Shown here piece after piece: positions 53,001 through 64,000 of a stretch of 64,000 nucleotides of DNA. The stretch comes from Vespula vulgaris (Eukaryota > Arthropoda > Insecta > Hymenoptera > Vespidae). Both the position numbers and the translations under genes were made by a program. The stretch is taken from assembly GCF_905475345.1 (NCBI RefSeq), contig NC_066594.1, forward strand, positions 2,556,501-2,620,500. The letters are read 5' to 3'. Under the pieces are notes generated by a model. The model was not told where the DNA came from and did not search any database. It was given only the letters and a program-made list of their open reading frames with translations. Numbering within the stretch: the stretch's first letter is position 1; every line of letters starts with the position of its first letter.

Positions 53001-55486
53001 TTTTATTTTTAATTATTGTCAGTATTTTAGATTGCAGTTTTATAGATTTTATAATAAATTAGATTATCGATAAAATTAATGTTCCTAAATAAAATTTAAA
53101 TTATAATTATGTATTATTTTAACGATACAACATAATTGTAATTGATAATTAGTCGATATATTTTTATGTCTTCTATAATAAAAATATACATTTAATATAT
53201 TTTAATAAATAAACGTGAAATGTTGAATTAATCGAAAAATAGATAAATTATGATATATGATGAATTTCGGATTCTATGAGTGTTTACAAATTTTTTACAT
53301 TTCTCTGTTCTCAATCTCATTTAACTTTGTCTAAGATACACAAGAAATAAATAATGAATATTTTAATACTGTAAAGTAACATCTAGATGATTTCTTTCGC
53401 TATATAATTATTATATGATGTGCCCAGTCTTGTACCTAACAATAACAAATGGCGCGCACAACTACATCATGGAACGCAACATGCTTAGATTACACTTTCC
53501 TTATTGTATTGTCTATATTTAATTTTATTGTCATATATTTGTAATTTGTTATATTTTATTGTAGGCATATATAGCCTTATTCACTAATCGATAAAGCTTT
53601 TCAGGCGAAAAACCTGAGTAGTTGCGTATTGTCATTATTTTAGATTTGGATAAGAATTACTAACATATAATAAATAATTGCACTCTTTAGCAACAAAGTA
53701 ATATTTACTTAATAAATTCTGTTAATAATATCTTTAACTTCTTAAAGAATAATTTTAATTGTCTTATAACAAATTATTTATAAAAAGAAATTCAACAAAA
53801 ATATGGAAATAAATAAATAAAAAAGAAAGAAAAATTTAATAAATACGTTATTCAAATAATTAATTTAACAAAATTTCAATATACTTATTCTAGTGCAGCT
53901 AACAAAAATGATCGTAATTAATCATAAATTGCGATGTGTTCGCGCGTGCGTGTGTAATTTTTTTTTGCGAACTCAGTCGTATAGTATTATTGTAATAATA
54001 TCGAACACGTTTACGCGGCATTTATTAATGAGTGCGAATACACATTTACGTACGATATGTGTAAACGCGCGCGTGCGCATATAACTACAAATTGTTAATT
54101 AAATTACTCTTCAGATACAGCGGTATACATTGAATTTGTATAATATATCCATGTAATTAAGCAAGATTTGTATTATGCAGATAATATTGTCGTTTATAAG
54201 GCATAATGAAAGCTTTGAATTATTCATTCTCTAAAATCCCATTGCTCTCATTTGTGATGTCAATGTTTATTTATGTTAGTGTTTGACTGCATATGTTGAA
54301 TATGTAACTAATCGTGTGCCATCAAGATTTTGTATTATTCTTTTTTTTTCTTGTAAGTTTATTATAATAATTTTTAGAGAACAGTCTCAAGAAGTGTATT
54401 AGGCACTGACAATATAAGTCATGTCTACTACAAATTATAATTAAAGAATAAAAATGTTGTGAATTTATATATTTCGATAGATACGCATGTATGTGTGTCT
54501 GTGTGTGTTGAATATATATCTATATATATGAGCTTGTAAGAAAAAAAAAGAATTCAATTAATAATACCAGAGTATACATCTCTTTTGAAAAAAACGAGCC
54601 TCGAGATATTTATATCGAAAAAAAACAGACAATTGCAATGAATTAATTATTTGTACATAAAAATGCATTTTCGTGCGCAATATTATGTTAAAATGATCAC
54701 AAAAGATAAAAACTTTAGAGATACAGTTCATATGTGGTGGGAAATAAGAAATTAATATATAATTCATTGGAAAAAAATGTATCCTGAGAGTAGGTAATTA
54801 TTTCTTATACATTCTTGCATTGTCAAATCGTACAAGCTTTGTACATGAATATAATGAGAATTTGCAATTACATTACTTACATGCTTTTTACAAGCTTTGT
54901 CTTAAGAATAATTATTGTCTTTTTGCAGTTCAAATACACGCATATAGTGTGTACTGCAATCACTTGGTTTTTAAAAGGATGTACCACAGTAATTTCAATA
55001 TATATATATAGAGTTAAATATACTATAAATGTAAATATCACTATTTTTTATTGTCCACATATTATGTAAATATCATTAAAGATGCCAAAGAAGTAAGGAT
55101 TTTTTATTTCACTTGACTATATTTTGTCAGAGTCTAATGTTTTTTGTATTGTCATTATTATTTTTTTTCTTTTTTTTTCCTTTTTTTTTTAATATTTCCA
55201 TAAGAATCGAATAATAGTTAATTTAGGGATGATAATTGAGAAGATGATAATTAAGGATAATAAAGAAGATAATAATTAAGAAGACAATAATTAGGAAGAT
55301 GAGAAACGTAAGAATTGCATATATATGATAAGACTTCTTAATAGACAATGCAAGAAAACACAGTTATTACATTTCTATTATATAATGAGAGCTTGATATA
55401 TTCGACATACTGTTATTGATCTGTGTAATGGATGTCCCATATAAGGATATCACACTTTAATTAGTTTTTGCCATTTACGCGGCGTA

Positions 55487-55494
<8 letters not shown>

Positions 55495-55522
<28 letters not shown>

Positions 55523-55566
55523 TGTATGTATGTATGTATGTATGTATGTATGTATGTATGTATATA
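55495..55566 (+). repeat. (TATG)n microsatellite
   Basis: About 17 tetranucleotide units, almost perfect. Confidence 0.95.
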
Positions 55567-55963
55567 TGTACGTTTTCAAATATAGGTAATTCCTTTGCTT
55601 ATTCGAATGTTTTACAATCAGTTAAATATACGAGTATACTGTCAGAGAGAATATACATAAAATCATTCTGAATGAATTTATGTGTATAATAATAATGAAT
55701 TATGTATATATAAATACATTCAGGATGAATTCATGTAAGAGTAGAAGATAATTTTAACTTTTCAAGTTTTTTACTATGTATCTTAATAAATTCGTCAAAC
55801 GTATTTGTGTAGATGTATGTGTTTGTGTGCTAATCGCGTTGTGTGTGTCTGTGTATGATGTGCGTGCGTGTGTGCGTTGAATGTGTACGTACGCACATGC
55901 GTGAGTGCATATATATGTGTGTGTATATGCATAGATAGATATTAGGAACTGAAATATTGTGTA

Positions 55964-55985
55964 TGTGTGTGTGTGTGTGTGTGTG
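55964..55985 (+). repeat. (GT)n microsatellite
   Basis: GT dinucleotides within a wider 55800-56065 block of CA/GT/TATG-like repeats. Confidence 0.9.
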
Positions 55986-56228
55986 TACGTGGCGGGCATG
56001 CGCGTGTGTGTAAAATATACACACATACATACATGCATGCATACATACACATATACACATACACTTTCCCGGTGATTTCGAAAATATTTTTTAAGATCTT
56101 GGACTTCATCCAACTTTGACAAAATCAAACAATTGGGCTATGATACTGCCAAGAATAGTACGAGCGATGATATTGAAACGTACGGCAGTTTTTTCGTCGG
56201 CAATTCCCTTGATCTTGAAAATGCTTCA

Positions 56229-59213
56229 TTAACGCAGCATATATTCTGGCAAATAATGATCGCCACGCTGTAAAGAATACATGTCATCAAGTTTTTTACT
56301 TTGTAAACGTTTCAATAACTTTCGTTTTCGTACTAACAATATTGCATCGCTCAAAGTATTATTTTTACAAATATTATATTTTTCATATTTCTATTATATC
56401 GGCTAAAAAAGAAATAAAATAAAATCATATACAACTTCGTTTTAGTAATTAAGTTATTTGATTAATAGACTAAATAAGCAATCGGTCATAGATGCGTGAT
56501 TCATATGCATATCGTTGCATACAACTTTGTAATGATAATGGAGAAAAAAAGACTATTTTAACTTACCGACCAAGCCCGGCTAATATCACCTTTCGGATTT
56601 CTAAATTGCTGATATCCATCTAACGAGTTTGCAAAGTGTTTCCGCAGCCGTGGTACGTTTTGATAATCGTCTTGGTCGACGTTAGAATAATCCTTGATTG
56701 TCGCCGCTTTCGCTGCTGCGATTCTATCGGATTCGTGTTGCTTCTGAAATGAGCAAAACAAAATTAATTAATATTAAAAAACAATTTTAATAGAAAAAGA
56801 ATCACATTGATTATAAATTCATTTAAACCCTCTTTTTCCTTTATTTTTCTTTTAAGTAAAACTTTAATCTTTACCTCTATCAAAATTTTATATTTGGAGA
56901 TATACGGTTTTTATTTTTTTTTGTTATTTCTTTCTTTTATTTATTTACTACTTTTTTTTAACAAATAAAATTTGACGTATACAGACCCTTAATTCACGAG
57001 CCCTTTCCCCACGAATTAGGTCTCGTAAATGTTGAAAACTACCAGCTTGGGGAACTTGAGATATAGGCGGGGAGGCACCACCACCAATACGGAAACTCGA
57101 TTGTCGACGTCGGGAAGAGGGTGGATGAAAATTTATTGTCCCATACAAATATGCAACATCTTCGAAGGCCTTAGTTCGGTGTGGCATTTGTTGACTGCTT
57201 CGTAGTCTACTTCCTGGTGGTGCTTTATGAACTATTCTTCCATAAACAGGTGGTGCACTACCAGCAGCACGAGTACGAGGTCGATCGGTATAATCTGTAG
57301 AAAAAAAACGGGATACTAATAATAATTTTATAATAAAAATTTTTGTTGTAAACAATAGGCGTATAGGCATTATATACGCATGGTGCTATTCTTTTGAAAG
57401 AACAAAAAGAAAAACGTATTAAGTGAAATCTTGGTGCTTTGCGACAAAGTACAATGATACTTCCCTTTGAACTCAGTATTAAAAATTTTAGATTTATTTT
57501 TTTTCATCGTTAATTTTTTCAGAATCTATTGATGACACGTCTCTGCATTTTGTTTCCGATTATTTTTATAATGAATTTTTTGTATCCTTTACAAACAGAT
57601 TACATGCCCGTCATTGAACTTTTCTAACAGCTTTTATATAATCCATTACCAACGTTAACGTTCGTTATTTTATAATTAAAAACTTTTTTTTCTATAAACC
57701 TTTGTAGTGAAAAAAAGTTCTCAAAAAAAAAAAAGAAATTCGTTATTAACGAATTCACAATGGAAATATTTATATACTTGTTGTTCGTAGGCAACACAAA
57801 GCAAAAGCGAAAGAAATAGGGAAAGAGAGAGAGAAAGAGAAAAAGAAAAAGAGAGAGAGAAAAAAGAGAGAGAAAAAGAGAGAAAGAAAAACAAAAAGAG
57901 AGAGAAAAAACATAGAGAAATAGAAAGAGGCAACTGCTTTCAATTTGTGTGTGCAAACGAATGAAATGCGTCGTTTATTGCGCAACAAGTAAAAATATCT
58001 ATGTGCTTCTCGCGTGAGCGCTTGTTATATCGAGTGCAGGCCGAATAATTTCGTGAATTGATTTTCCTTTTGGTGAGAAAGAAAATGTCGAATTTTGAAA
58101 TAAATTTGAAGAATTTTCAAAGAATCTAAAAGAGAAACGCGATATATCAAATATACGAATTATATCGAGTGGTGCGTCACGAGCTTAATGCGTGCATAGT
58201 GGTTTTACTAATGACGTTCGAACACTAGCCTGCTGCTCGATCCAATCGTATGCCTTCCTCCGTTTTCTTGACTAGAAATCAACTAACGTAAATCGAGTTT
58301 GAGTAACCCACCCGTTCGTTCGTTCATTATTCATTCATTCATTTCTCTCGATTAGGTTCATTTCTGTAAATGAATCTTACGTTATGTATCATAGGAATAT
58401 AAACAAAAGTAGAACACTCCTGTCGTAATATACAACTCTTTGACATCATTAAATTTAACCCTTTGCACTCTAGTTAATTCTGTAATATATATGTATCAAC
58501 CAGCAACTCCAAGACTTCTTTACAGGAGTTTTGTAATTCTTAAATCCTATACAATTGAGTGTATAGGAGTACAAGACTTTATATTATAAAGTACAATTTC
58601 GACACCTACAGAGTACAAAGAGCTAATCCTTATCACTCCAACCAATAATAATATTGTCAAGCGCATTTTTTTTGTATTTATATTCACGTATTATTTACTA
58701 ATAAACAATTATGTTATATAAGAATTATATATCATTTTTCTTCAGCACAAAATTTGTTTAAAGACAAATATGTAATATTCTTGAAGTGATAAGAGTTAAA
58801 TATTATATGATAATAAATATAAATACTACATATATATATACATATATGTATATATAAGTATATATAAGTTTATGTATATACAAGTTTTCTGCAAGTTTGA
58901 TAGGTCTCTCACCTCGATAGTCAAGAGGGGGTTGAGGAGGAGCCTGATAATTCTTCCACGCATTATACGCGAAAAAGTCTTGTACGAATGGGAGTTTGTT
59001 CATAACTTGGATGGCTCTACTTTGGCGTTTGGTATACCTCCACATCGTGCGTAATTCTTTGCACGTCGGTTCTCTATTATCCGCAGGATTATCACCCATT
59101 TCGTTGATCTCCGCGATCTGCGTTGAATCGACATAGTGCGATCTGATGCCCTCGACGAGCAATCTGCTCGACTGAGCCAAAATAAAAGCAATCCATAGAG
59201 CCGTCATATACAT
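56229..59213 (-). CDS. Secreted protein, candidate neuropeptide precursor, 4 coding exons, 274 aa
   Basis: I do not firmly recognise this gene. Exons, 5' to 3': 59213-58913, 57294-56987, 56743-56567, 56267-56229; phases match and give 275 codons. Residues 1 to about 22 are a signal peptide (MYMTALWIAFILAQSSRLL) whose ATG lies 3 bases after a strong acceptor (TTTTTCAG), so a non-coding 5' exon is likely. After it come TCKELRTMWRYTKRQSRA, then FVQDFFAYNAWKNYQ, then an Arg/Pro-rich section with PPVYGR, AFEDVAYLYGTINFHPPS and RRRQSSFRIGGG, then a helical acidic/basic part (HLRDLIRGERARELRKQ) and a short last exon ending DHYLPEYMLR. Basic cleavage sites (YTKR, SSRRR, RLRK), one cysteine, and no membrane segment or known domain point to a processed secreted precursor. 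The TCKELR...KRQSRA block is faintly reminiscent of an orphan insect neuropeptide-precursor family (possibly that called PaOGS36577 or space blanket), but this is unverified memory. The reading frame is well supported; the function is not. Confidence 0.65.
57815..57935 (+). repeat. GA-rich low-complexity tract
   Basis: About 120 bases of GAGAGA/GAAAAA purines on the plus strand. Confidence 0.9.
58455..58799. mobile_element. PiggyBac-like MITE, about 345 bp
   Basis: The left end reads TTAACCCTTTGCACTC (from 58455). The right end, read on the other strand, is TTAACTCTTATCACTTC (to 58799). Both are bounded by TTAA, the piggyBac target site, and ends beginning CCCTTTGCACTC are common in insect piggyBac-like MITEs (established knowledge). 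The two ends agree at most of the first 14 positions. There is no transposase frame. Confidence 0.6.
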
Positions 59214-59263
59214 GTTCTGAAAAATCAATCAAATATCACCACTTGTCTAATACTCCACTCATG

Positions 59264-59269
<6 letters not shown>

Positions 59270-59302
<33 letters not shown>
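59270..59302 (+). repeat. (AT)n microsatellite
   Basis: Uninterrupted AT dinucleotides upstream of the secreted-protein gene. Confidence 0.95.
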
Positions 59303-59306
<4 letters not shown>

Positions 59307-61252
59307 TCATATTTATATAACATTTTTTCTTGTTTGTATTCCTAATATATACTGGTACAGTTTGATAAAACAAACATGGGAGATCCTATATATATACATA
59401 TGAATGAAATATTTAACGATATATATATATATATATATATACATTACGTATGGCATTGTATATGTAAGAAAAATAAAGTTTTATACTATTTTAATCCACT
59501 TTTAGAGAGCTTCAGAAATTTGTTACAATGATACGATATTGATTACAATGATAAACTTCTTTTTTCTTCTTCTGTTTTCTTTTTTATATCAATTTTTTTT
59601 TATGATCGATTATAAAAAACGAAGAGCAGTCATCTACGAAGCTCAAAGACTGATCAAAAGCTTATTTTTTCTATTTATTATTAAACAGCTTTAGCTTTTA
59701 TACATGAATAGTTTGATTTTTACAAGCGACTAGAAGTTACACGTTCGGACTCCGTAATATCGTTTTCATACCGATCTAATAACTTAAGTCCTCTTCGCTT
59801 CTGACCTCCGTCTCTGATTAATGATTACTCTATTTGTCTTGATTGTAGATATGTTGTAAGATATGCAGCGTCAACCGAACAAATCTGTAACAAAAGTGAT
59901 GTAAGTGAGAAGGATGATTGAGTTTGAAGAAAAATTAAAGAAAATAATAAAAATTGTATAATTAAATAAATCTTTGCACGGTTTCTATATTAATGATTTA
60001 TAAAACAAAGCAAAAAAAAATTATTAAAGTATCTTCGAAAAAGAAGAAGTATAATGAAAATTATAAATGTACTAAAATAATAAATTTGTTAAAATGGGAA
60101 TATTAATGAACGGGCTTGTCTCAGAATAGAATATAAAAATGATTAATAAGAAAATTTTAAATATAATAACGAGAAATTTAGTCTTTTCCGTGGATCAATA
60201 CCGCATAGTACCTGTGGAACTATGCACTTAAGAAGAGAGAGTATTCGATTACGTAGGATCGAGAGATAAAATAAATTTAAGTTAATGGTCTGAGCGTTTA
60301 TTATAAGCTTAGAGAGAATGTCTCTTTTATTGATACATTATTAGAACTAGACGAAGCAGACATTGTTTAATAACGTAAACTTGAGCAAAATAAATTTGGA
60401 TTCATATATTTTATTAAATATAAGGAGAAATTAACGAAGAGAAAGAAAAAAGAAAGAGATAAAAAAAAAGAGAAATTCATGAATTATTAATATGAATATT
60501 TATCATAAGTTCATTAATTAATTCAATTAAAATATTACTTTAACGTTTTAATAAAATTGATATAATTTTTTATATCATATTGACCTATTTTCTTCGCAAT
60601 TTAATTGTGCTATTAATATGTTAATAGGATCATCAATTTGGTTGCATATTTAATCAAGAATATTCAATCTACGTCAAATAAATTATTAATCGAAATCACG
60701 AAAAATTCGTGGAACGATAACTTGTTGCGAACCGAATATAGAACGCCATAAATGAATCAGCATTTCTTTTGCGATATTACCTAAAGCATTTTATAAAACC
60801 GCACAAAATGGATGCTACTGAAACAAAGAAAGACTATTAATTCGTATTGAAGTATGTATTTCAAAAATAGAAAAAAAAAAGAAACAAAGAAATAAAAGAA
60901 AAAAGAGGAGAAAAGATAACAAATTTCGATAAAGACGAATGCACAATAAATTCCATAAAGAAATAAAGAAAATAATCAATGCAGTCGTCAATCTCTACTT
61001 CGAAAGATCCTTACATGCTAGTGATTAGGAACACAAATTTATATATTTCATAATTTTTGCTAATGTCATGATCGAAACGATATGGAACGAAAAAAATGAC
61101 AATATTTATTACAAAAGAATTATATCGAAAGAATCAACGAGAAGAGAAAAGAAAAGAAAAGAAAAAAAAAGAAAAGGAAAGGAAAGGAAAGAAAAGAAAT
61201 TTGAGAAGAGAAGAAAATTAATGAAGAAAGAAAGAAGACGTACGAGAAATAG

Positions 61253-61290
61253 AGAGAGATAGAGATAGAGAGAGAGAGAGAGAGTGAGAG
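61253..61290 (+). repeat. (GA)n tract
   Basis: GAGAGATAGAGATAGAGAG-type purine repeat. Confidence 0.9.
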
Positions 61291-61383
61291 AAAGAGAAAG
61301 ACAAGGGTCGTGAAAGAGTGAGGGAGGTAGGAAATATCGTACCGGTGAATGAACGAGACTTGAACGAGGTTGAATTCACTAAC

Positions 61384-61483
61384 CTGCCTGTCCGCAGAGT
61401 CCGGAAACCAAGTAGCAACTGACGATGAGAGGTGGCAGTGCTGAAGCGAGCATACGCGCTTCCACCACCTCCGGTACCATCAT
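61384..61483 (-). other. Candidate first exon with its own signal-peptide-like frame
   Basis: On the minus strand, ATGs at 61483, 61480 and 61453 open one frame that reads MLASALPPLIVSCYLVSGLC then GQA, and ends at a good donor (CAG|GTTAGTG, last exon base 61384) in phase 1. The Leu/Ile/Val-rich stretch resembles a signal peptide. Joined to the exon starting at 59216 the frame would be broken; joined to 57294 it would stay in frame. It is therefore either an alternative first coding exon or a 5' UTR exon with an overlapping upstream frame. Confidence 0.35.
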
Positions 61484-61545
61484 GCCACCCTCCACTACCT
61501 CACCCTTTGGGATACGACCGCCTCCACACTTGCGGAATCCTTTTA

Positions 61546-61548
<3 letters not shown>

Positions 61549-61582
<34 letters not shown>
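61549..61582 (+). repeat. (CT)n microsatellite
   Basis: Uninterrupted CT dinucleotides, within a wider pyrimidine-rich block. Confidence 0.95.
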
Positions 61583-61585
<3 letters not shown>

Positions 61586-63524
61586 TTCTGTCCCTACCCC
61601 CACGCGCTGAACAACCACTACAAATTCAAGTTTTCCTCTTTTACTATCACCCTTCTAGTTCTCTCCCTTCCTTCAACTCTGCCATCTCTCTATTCCTTTT
61701 ATTTCATTCAGCCCTTTCTCAGACTACCGACTCTTATTCACCCCTCCTATTTCTCCTCTTTCTCCCTATCAATCTATCTCTGTCTTTCCGTCCCCTTCCC
61801 CGACCCGCCCTTTCTTCTTTCTCCTCCCTTTTCTTTCGTCATACCATCAACGAATTTTCCCCCAAAAATCTTCCCTCAAATCTAGCGGAAAACTGATACT
61901 CCCTCTCATCAGTGATGTAAATAACATTTCGAAGATCCTTCCCCTTGCTCTAAGAACACATTTTAAGTCAACGGAAAAATCGATCTTGATTCATTAGAAA
62001 TGTCGAGTTTAATTTAACTTTAATTAGACTTTAAATAGATTTAATACGATTTCGTTTGGATTCCAATTGATTTTCGGTCCGATCTAATACGAAAAAGACA
62101 AGAAATAGATTAAACCGAAATCGCTTGATTGCGTTGTATTCCATACGAGTGATCCCCCATTGACATTTAATTGCGCGATTGAACGTGATTCGATGAAAAA
62201 CGAGAAGACAATAATAGAAAATATCTTTTAATTTATCGCTACGTTATTCAAAGAAATCGAACAATTTCTCTTGGAGACGTAAAAGAAAAAAAGAAATAAG
62301 GAAAGAAAAGATCGAAATTCTTTATATTCTATGATTGCGTTTTTGCCCAAATGACGTAACTATGAAAAAGAGAGAGAGACTGGGTGATGGAGAAAAAGAG
62401 AGAAAAAGATTTTTCTCTTCGTAAATATGATTGAATAGAATTCCTTTTTCCTATTTTATTCGTGCGAGAACGATTGGAAAAGCTAAATGGCGAAGTAACT
62501 GAAAAAAGAAAAAATTAGAAAAAAAGAGAGAAAGAGATGATAAAATGAGAATATGACAGAAGATTGAAAAATCTGATTCTCGTTCGTAACACGATCAATG
62601 TATAACGGCGATCTCGATAAATTAGAATGGAATGGAACTGTCAATACATATCACCGATGGGGAAAAAGGAAAAAGCAAAGCAGAGATATATATATATACA
62701 TATATATATACACACAGCTAATACAATTGCATTTCTCGCTATACATGGCTATTGAAAAGGAATTTTTCTACATGAGAGAGAATTAATTACGACGCTCTTT
62801 TGTTTTATTCCTTCTAACTATTTTTAATTATTAATTACTACGAAGCAAGGTAATACAATCGCGATTGATGTGACAATAAAGAATTTAAAAATTAATATTG
62901 TCTGATATCGTGGTTAGGATGAATGGAGAAAAAAGAAAAAAAAAAGAAAGAAAAAAGGAAAAACAAAAAAAGAAAACGGAATGACCTTTACCAAACTAAT
63001 AAATTCTAGTTCCAACAGACCCTCTTCTTTACCACATATCTCCGCATGCAAATAATTTCAACGACCACCCACGCTCGAAAGACCCACACGAATATACTTT
63101 TCCACCAAAAATGCTTGCCTTCGTCTTACGCACGCGCGCGTGTATGTATGTGTGTACGATGTATGTATGAGATGAGATCTTCCTTTCAGTTAGTACTATT
63201 TTCAAAGCAATTGATTCGAGACAGCGAGGTCATCAAAATAACGAACGTCGTTGCCACATTATCGTAACATCTGTCGATCTATCGATATACAATTCATTTG
63301 CATAGAAAGGATCGCTTCCATTGTTCCTATTGATCATTCCAATGAATTCTTATCTTTGTAGATTTTCCACATTTTCCATATCCTTGAGAAAGAAGAAACA
63401 GCTAAGCGTAGAGATACAATTTCCAACTATATTCAAAATTGAACAAGAAATATCAAGTAAAAGGTATTGTTAAGAGCGTGGGTAGAATAAAAAAAAAGTA
63501 TGAATGAAAATCCCAGAGAAAAAG

Positions 63525-63551
63525 AGTGAGAGAGAGAGAGAGAGAGAGAGA
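63525..63551 (+). repeat. (GA)n microsatellite
   Basis: Uninterrupted GA dinucleotides. Confidence 0.95.
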
Positions 63552-64000
63552 AATAGAGAAGGGTGAGGAAAGAGGGATGAGGGCGATGATTGGGAGAGGG
63601 AAACTAATTTCACGTGTATGATATATCGATGATAATTGTGTGCGAAAAGCAAAGTGTTCATGAATGAAGTGTAATGCAGCTGAATAGGTCGATAGAGCAA
63701 CTCCCCGCGTAGCCGTGCGGAGATCAGCCGCAGGCGTAGTAATCAATACAGGGGGGACGGGGTAGACATGGCGCTGTGGGAACGGGAACGGGAACGAGAA
63801 CGGCCAAGTCCATTCAGAGAAGCTGTAGGCCTTACTATTGATTGTGTGGGTGGCGAAAGGGGTATCCCCACCCTTGGACCATTCAGCAATAGCACTGGGG
63901 TAGCGAGGGTTGGTAAGGGAAGGGAGTCGAACACACCGTCAGGGATAGTCGGGGTGACGAAGCGTAGGTGGTTGGAACGAAGGTGAATATCTCGCTCTCG

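Larger units (their letters stand above)
50026..56228. other. Long non-coding flank after MON2
   Basis: No gene seen over 6 kb between two convergent genes. Sequence after 50025 is probably MON2 3' UTR for some distance; AATAAA motifs occur at several places, such as near 51042 and 51060. The remainder is uniform A+T-rich DNA with scattered TATG/CA microsatellites, among them 55495-55566 and 55964-55985. Open frames here are short and low-complexity. Confidence 0.5.
57295..58912 (-). other. Intron 1 of the secreted-protein gene
   Basis: Contains a GA-rich tract at 57815-57935 (its antisense frames read only Ser/Leu/Phe), a CpG-richer stretch near 58000-58270 and a piggyBac-like MITE at 58455-58799. 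No further exon was recognised. Confidence 0.55.
59214..61377. other. Upstream region or 5' intron of the secreted-protein gene
   Basis: No gene seen. Holds (AT)n at 59270-59302 and 59420-59440 and purine-rich tracts at 60870-60920 and 61140-61300. If the exon at 61384-61483 belongs to the gene downstream, this is its first intron. Confidence 0.45.
61484..64000. other. Right-hand flank, repeat-rich, no gene supported
   Basis: A pyrimidine-rich block at 61540-61830 (with (CT)n at 61549-61582), purine tracts (62370-62540, 62930-62980), and a (GA)n at 63525-63551. From about 63690 to 64000 the sequence is clearly richer in G+C and CpG, which may mark a promoter or first exon of a gene lying outside the window. 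Open frames on both strands here read low-complexity or repeat-derived protein. Confidence 0.5.

Noticed and set aside
55495..55566. Regularly spaced repeats as a CRISPR-like array
   Set aside because: Simple TATG tandem without spacers in a eukaryotic genome.
55754..56128. Minus-strand frame of 124 codons with Cys/Val/Tyr and Thr-His runs
   Set aside because: It is the translation of a CA/TATG microsatellite block; composition is entirely repeat-derived and the nearby real coding exon ends at 56229 in another frame.
57624..57988. Three overlapping minus-strand frames rich in Ser/Leu/Phe
   Set aside because: They are antisense readings of a GA tract inside the intron of the secreted-protein gene, open in all three frames, as expected of repeats.
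59213..61453. Direct joining of the 61384 exon frame to the 59216 exon as one coding sequence
   Set aside because: Phase 1 joining leads to a different frame that stops after about 40 codons, while the exon's own ATG gives a clean signal peptide and long frame.
61432..61896. Plus-strand frame of 154 codons, Ser/Leu/Pro rich
   Set aside because: Pyrimidine-rich low complexity without splice sites or any domain; also overlaps the minus-strand candidate exon.
63743..63986. Frames on both strands at the right edge (Arg/Ser and Arg/Glu rich)
   Set aside because: They mirror each other over a GGAACG-type repeat and have no recognisable domain; the region is kept only as a possible promoter.
1..64000. 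tRNA, rRNA or retroviral/LTR elements
   Set aside because: No clover-leaf boxes, rRNA-like blocks, reverse-transcriptase motifs or long terminal repeats were noticed by eye; a covariance-model and repeat-library scan would be needed to exclude small ones.

Overview
This is nuclear DNA from an insect, most likely a hymenopteran (bee, wasp or ant). It is very A+T rich, packed with microsatellites, and all coding sequence is split into small exons with GT-AG introns. The proteins read out are animal and insect-like. The order assignment is an inference from composition and general look; no single sequence proves it. Nothing bacterial, viral or CRISPR-like is present. Exon borders were set by hand, by requiring every splice phase to match and comparing with remembered human homologues; each of the seven reconstructed coding sequences sums to a whole number of codons.

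Layout, left to right. (1) 955-14800, plus: FCHO, an F-BAR plus mu-homology endocytic adaptor in 13 exons, with introns holding most of the first 12 kb. (2) 14801-18052: long 3' flank of FCHO, with a transposon-like terminal-inverted-repeat element and a large palindrome. (3) 18053-20301, minus: a CRTAP/P3H4-type endoplasmic-reticulum protein with CxxxC motifs; one intron carries a pogo/Tigger-like MITE. (4) 22236-29961, minus: a MAST-type AGC kinase with a PDZ domain, 21 coding exons, and an untranslated first exon near 30.9-31.2 kb. (5) 32768-34510, plus: the mitochondrial inner-membrane protease OMA1. (6) 38157-41389, minus: the mRNA export receptor NXF1. (7) 42404-50025, plus: the Golgi/endosome trafficking scaffold MON2 in 25 exons. 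(8) 56229-59213, minus: a 274-residue secreted protein I do not firmly recognise, with a signal peptide and several basic cleavage sites; it is the least ordinary gene here and a candidate neuropeptide precursor. (9) 59.2-64 kb: no convincing gene, rich in GA/CT tracts, with one upstream exon that may belong to gene 8.

The genes do not form a pathway; they are unrelated housekeeping or cell-biology genes that share intergenic space. MAST/OMA1 and NXF1/MON2 are head to head, the latter with only about 1 kb between start codons, which suggests shared promoter regions. FCHO/CRTAP, OMA1/NXF1 and MON2/secreted gene are tail to tail. The most useful second-look items are the secreted precursor and its two possible signal-peptide exons, a piggyBac-like MITE in its intron, a Pro-rich cassette exon in FCHO, a probable GC-AG intron in OMA1, a splice-spanning uORF in MAST, a tandem acceptor in MAST, and a strong hairpin in a MON2 intron.
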